Source: an uncultured Actinoplanes sp. (GTDB lineage: Bacteria; Actinomycetota; Actinomycetes; Mycobacteriales; Micromonosporaceae). From it: a stretch of 7,903 nucleotides of DNA. Each line of letters opens with the position of its first letter. The stretch's first letter is position 1. The notes under the pieces are model-generated. The model did not search any database. It saw only the letters and a list, made by a program, of their open reading frames with translations, and was not told where the DNA came from. The stretch covers positions 1-7,903 of the forward strand of contig CAKUMG010000234.1 of NCBI GenBank assembly GCA_934667465.1, given 5' to 3'. Positions 6,320-7,903 of the stretch are shown one piece after another. The position numbers and the translations under genes were made by a program.

Positions 6320-7087
6320 TCACCCGCCCGACGGGCGCACCGGTACCTTGAGGATCGGGCAGTCCAGGGCCGGGGCGTTGCAGCGCTCCCCCAGCCCGAA
6401 CGCGTCCAGCAGCCGCGGATCGGTCGCGACACCCGCGGCCTCCCGGCCGGTCAGCGGTGGCTCGCCAGCCTCCCGGTCGCCCGTGCCGCGCTCCCCCGTG
6501 GCCTGCACGACCACGGTCCGGCCGTCGACCACCCGGCGCGCGATGACCTCGCGGACCTGCCAGTCCACGTCGTCCGTCTCGGCATACCGGCCGTACTCGT
6601 AGCCCGAGTCGGTCGTGTCCGGCCTGGCGCACGACGTCGGCTCGGCCTCCACCGGCAGGCACAGCCCGGCCGGGGCGTCGTACACGGCCACCTCGACGAG
6701 CCCGCGCGGCCGGTCCTCGGCGCCGAGGACCGAGTACTGCCGCCAGCCCGGGCCGCTGAACGGCTCGCGTGGCACGATCCGCAGGTCCTTGGCGTCCACC
6801 GGCTTGCTGAGCACGGCCAGCACCGGGTCGAGCACCGCCGACGGGCGCGGCTGGGCGACGGCCACCGCCGCGGTCGAGGGCGGCTTGCGGCCGGGCAGCA
6901 GCACCGTGGTCAGCGCGTATCCGAGCAGCACCACGAGCACGACCACGGTGGCCCCGGCCAGCAGCACCGCCCCGGCCCGCCGCCGGCGCATCCGGTCGGC
7001 GTGCCGGAGGATGTCGCCGACCGCGTCGCCGATCGGCGGCTCCCCCGCGCAGGCGCGCTCCAGGACCGCCGTCATCGCCGCGCTCAC
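6320..7087 (-). CDS. Single-pass membrane protein, probable partner of the ECF-like sigma factor
   Basis: The GTG at 7087-7085 overlaps the sigma-factor stop as GTGA, so the two genes are translationally coupled. The 255-residue product has a short cytoplasmic N-terminus (1-37) ending in RMRRRR, a single membrane helix (about 38-60), and an extracytoplasmic domain of about 190 residues. This domain has four cysteines (C143, C153, C236 and C243) that could form two disulfides. The layout matches membrane proteins paired with SigE-family sigma factors in actinomycetes, often assumed to be anti-sigma factors. It lacks the HxxxCxxC zinc motif of classical ZAS anti-sigma proteins, so the anti-sigma role is inferred. 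An in-frame ATG at 7075 is an alternative start. Confidence 0.75.
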   Translation of the reverse strand: MSAAMTAVLERACAGEPPIGDAVGDILRHADRMRRRRAGAVLLAGATVVVLVVLLGYALTTVLLPGRKPPSTAAVAVAQPRPSAVLDPVLAVLSKPVDAKDLRIVPREPFSGPGWRQYSVLGAEDRPRGLVEVAVYDAPAGLCLPVEAEPTSCARPDTTDSGYEYGRYAETDDVDWQVREVIARRVVDGRTVVVQATGERGTGDREAGEPPLTGREAAGVATDPRLLDAFGLGERCNAPALDCPILKVPVRPSGG

Positions 7088-7572
7088 CGGCCACCCGCCG
7101 GCTGGGCGCCGACCCGGAGCAGCTCGCCGAACGCGGCCAGCCCCTCCGCCTCGTACTCGGTGACCTTGTTGGCGTCCAGGCCCAGCACGTCCGCGGTCTC
7201 GCCGACCGCCAGGTGACAGAAGTGGTGCAGCACGAGGACGGCACGGCACTTCGGCGGCAGCCGGCGCAGGGCGTCGAGCACCAGCACCGTGTACGTGTCG
7301 CGGAGCGCGGCGTCGGCATCGGCGTGCCCGGCGTCTCCTGGCTCGCCCGGCGCGGGCGCGACGAAGACGTGCTCCCGGCGGCCGTGCTCCGGCTTGAAGC
7401 CCGCCATCAGGTCGGCGTAGGCCCACAGGTCCAGGTCACCGACGTCCGGGTCGGTCAGGGCGCGCGCGAGCGTCGTCCGGGCCTGCTCCCCGGCCCGCGC
7501 CCAATCGCCGCACATGAGGAAGGCGGTGCGGCGCAGGTGGGCGTACCGCTGGGCCACGTCGTCGTCCGTCAT
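7084..7572 (-). CDS. Divergent SigE-like ECF sigma factor
   Basis: The 162-residue protein has the two-domain plan of a SigE-type ECF sigma factor. Region 2 shows YAHLRRTAFLMCGDWARAGEQARTTLARAL (about 10-39), and region 4 is LDALRRLPPKCRAVLVLHHFCHLAVGETADVLGL (about 99-132). Two places depart from the usual pattern. The (A)EDLVQ segment of region 2 reads GEQART, and the end of the helix-turn-helix, normally TVKSR-like, reads NKVTEYEAEG. The -10-reading part of region 2 is replaced by an acidic and aromatic stretch. It may be a weak or inactive sigma factor. The ATG at 7572 has GGAGG 4 nt upstream and is preferred over the in-frame start at 7641. Confidence 0.72.
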   Translation of the reverse strand: MTDDDVAQRYAHLRRTAFLMCGDWARAGEQARTTLARALTDPDVGDLDLWAYADLMAGFKPEHGRREHVFVAPAPGEPGDAGHADADAALRDTYTVLVLDALRRLPPKCRAVLVLHHFCHLAVGETADVLGLDANKVTEYEAEGLAAFGELLRVGAQPAGGR

Positions 7573-7576
7573 CCCG

Positions 7577-7581
7577 CCTCC
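7577..7581 (-). promoter_or_regulatory. Ribosome-binding site of the sigma-factor gene
   Basis: GGAGG on the minus strand, 4 nt before the ATG at 7572. It sets the start 23 codons inside the longer open frame. Confidence 0.75.
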
Positions 7582-7592
7582 GCTGTGCCTTT

Positions 7593-7608
7593 TGCCCTTT
7601 ATAGGGCA
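7593..7608 (-). promoter_or_regulatory. Palindrome over a -10-like TATAAA before the sigma gene
   Basis: TGCCCT (7593-7598) and AGGGCA (7603-7608) form a perfect 6-bp inverted repeat with a 4-nt gap. On the minus strand it contains TATAAA (7603-7598), which fits a -10 with a start near 7591. A wider GTGCC/GGCAC repeat (7585-7589, 7605-7609) overlaps it. No good -35 is seen at 17 bp. It could be an operator or a start-site hairpin. Confidence 0.45.
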
Positions 7609-7637
7609 CGCGGCGGCGGGCCGGACGCGGAACGGGT

Positions 7638-7903
7638 TCACGTGACCCGGACGGTGACCTCCACGAGCCGGATCAGGTCGTCGAGGTCGGCGTCGAACTC
7701 CGCGGCGGCGTCGACGTCGTCCCCGGGCGCCGGCTCCTCGCCGGTCGCCTCGAAGCGGTCGGAGCCTTCCTTAAGCTGCCGCCAGAACGGGATGTTCGGG
7801 TCCGACCGGTGCCGGGCCATGTTCTCGGCCGTCATCCGGAACGGGAAGGCCTGGAACTGGAAGGCCTTCTGGCCGCCGCGGAAGGCCTCGCGGGCGAGCG
7901 CGT
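7638..7903 (-). CDS. L,D-transpeptidase (YafK/YkuD-like), C-terminal part
   Basis: The frame runs in from the window edge and gives 87 visible residues; the ATG at 7835 is internal. The sequence AREAFRGGQKAFQFQAFPFRMTAENMARHR followed by IPFWRQLKEGSDRFEAT is the conserved segment just after the catalytic cysteine region in YafK-like L,D-transpeptidases, which cross-link or trim peptidoglycan. The catalytic HGxxxSxGC-type motif would lie upstream of the window. The end is an acidic tail (GDDVDAAAEFDADLDDL, then VEVTVRVT) that I do not associate with the family. It is 65 nt upstream of the sigma gene on the same strand and may share control with it. Confidence 0.72.
   Translation of the reverse strand, partial: ALAREAFRGGQKAFQFQAFPFRMTAENMARHRSDPNIPFWRQLKEGSDRFEATGEEPAPGDDVDAAAEFDADLDDLIRLVEVTVRVT

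Noticed and set aside
6309..7319. Long minus-strand frame overlapping the sigma and membrane-protein genes
   Set aside because: Different frame from both recognised proteins, with low-complexity Arg/Gly/Ala product.
7634..7650. CACGTG-centred palindrome as an operator for the sigma gene
   Set aside because: Only TCACGTGA is symmetric; the flanks are off by one base and it overlaps the end of the transpeptidase coding region.

Overview
The window is about 70% GC with strongly GC-biased codon third positions, frequent GTG starts and hairpin terminators lacking U-tracts, so it comes from a high-GC actinomycete chromosome. A soluble-tailed chemotaxis receptor, a SigE-like ECF sigma factor with a membrane partner, and the protein styles suggest Micromonosporaceae, perhaps Actinoplanes, whose spores swim. 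The genus is an inference. No insertion sequence, phage gene, CRISPR array, rRNA or tRNA was seen.

Layout. (1) 1-874, +: C-terminal part of a methyl-accepting chemotaxis protein, ending at a shared bidirectional hairpin (888-921). (2) 2249-934, -: a three-gene operon read as DHFR/RibD-fold reductase, ArsR-type repressor, SRPBCC/AHSA1 protein, tightly packed (4-nt gap, then 8-nt overlap). Its control region (2257-2323) has a consensus -35 TTGACA, a -10 TAATTT at 17 bp, and two abutting 16-bp operator-like repeats over the -10 and start site. (3) 2392-3645, +: a divergent MFS transporter. (4) 3726-5135, +: a glutamyl-tRNA synthetase that looks like a divergent, possibly second, copy and may be leaderless. 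(5) 5136-5511: a 376-bp intergenic region with a strong hairpin, a short direct repeat, a TACTAT -10 candidate and a leader that can fold into a three-way junction. (6) 5512-6252, +: an unrecognised exported protein with a signal peptide and a C-terminal membrane anchor, closed by a perfect 12-bp hairpin terminator. (7) 7903-6320, -: the end of an L,D-transpeptidase gene, then a divergent ECF-like sigma factor whose stop overlaps the start of a single-pass membrane protein, probably its regulator.

How they may work together: the ArsR protein probably represses its own operon and possibly influences the transporter. The sigma/membrane-protein pair is translationally coupled, and with the upstream L,D-transpeptidase points to an envelope-related role. 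The exported protein at 5512 may be controlled through RNA structure in its leader. The strongest candidates for something undescribed are that leader with its gene, and the degenerate sigma factor.
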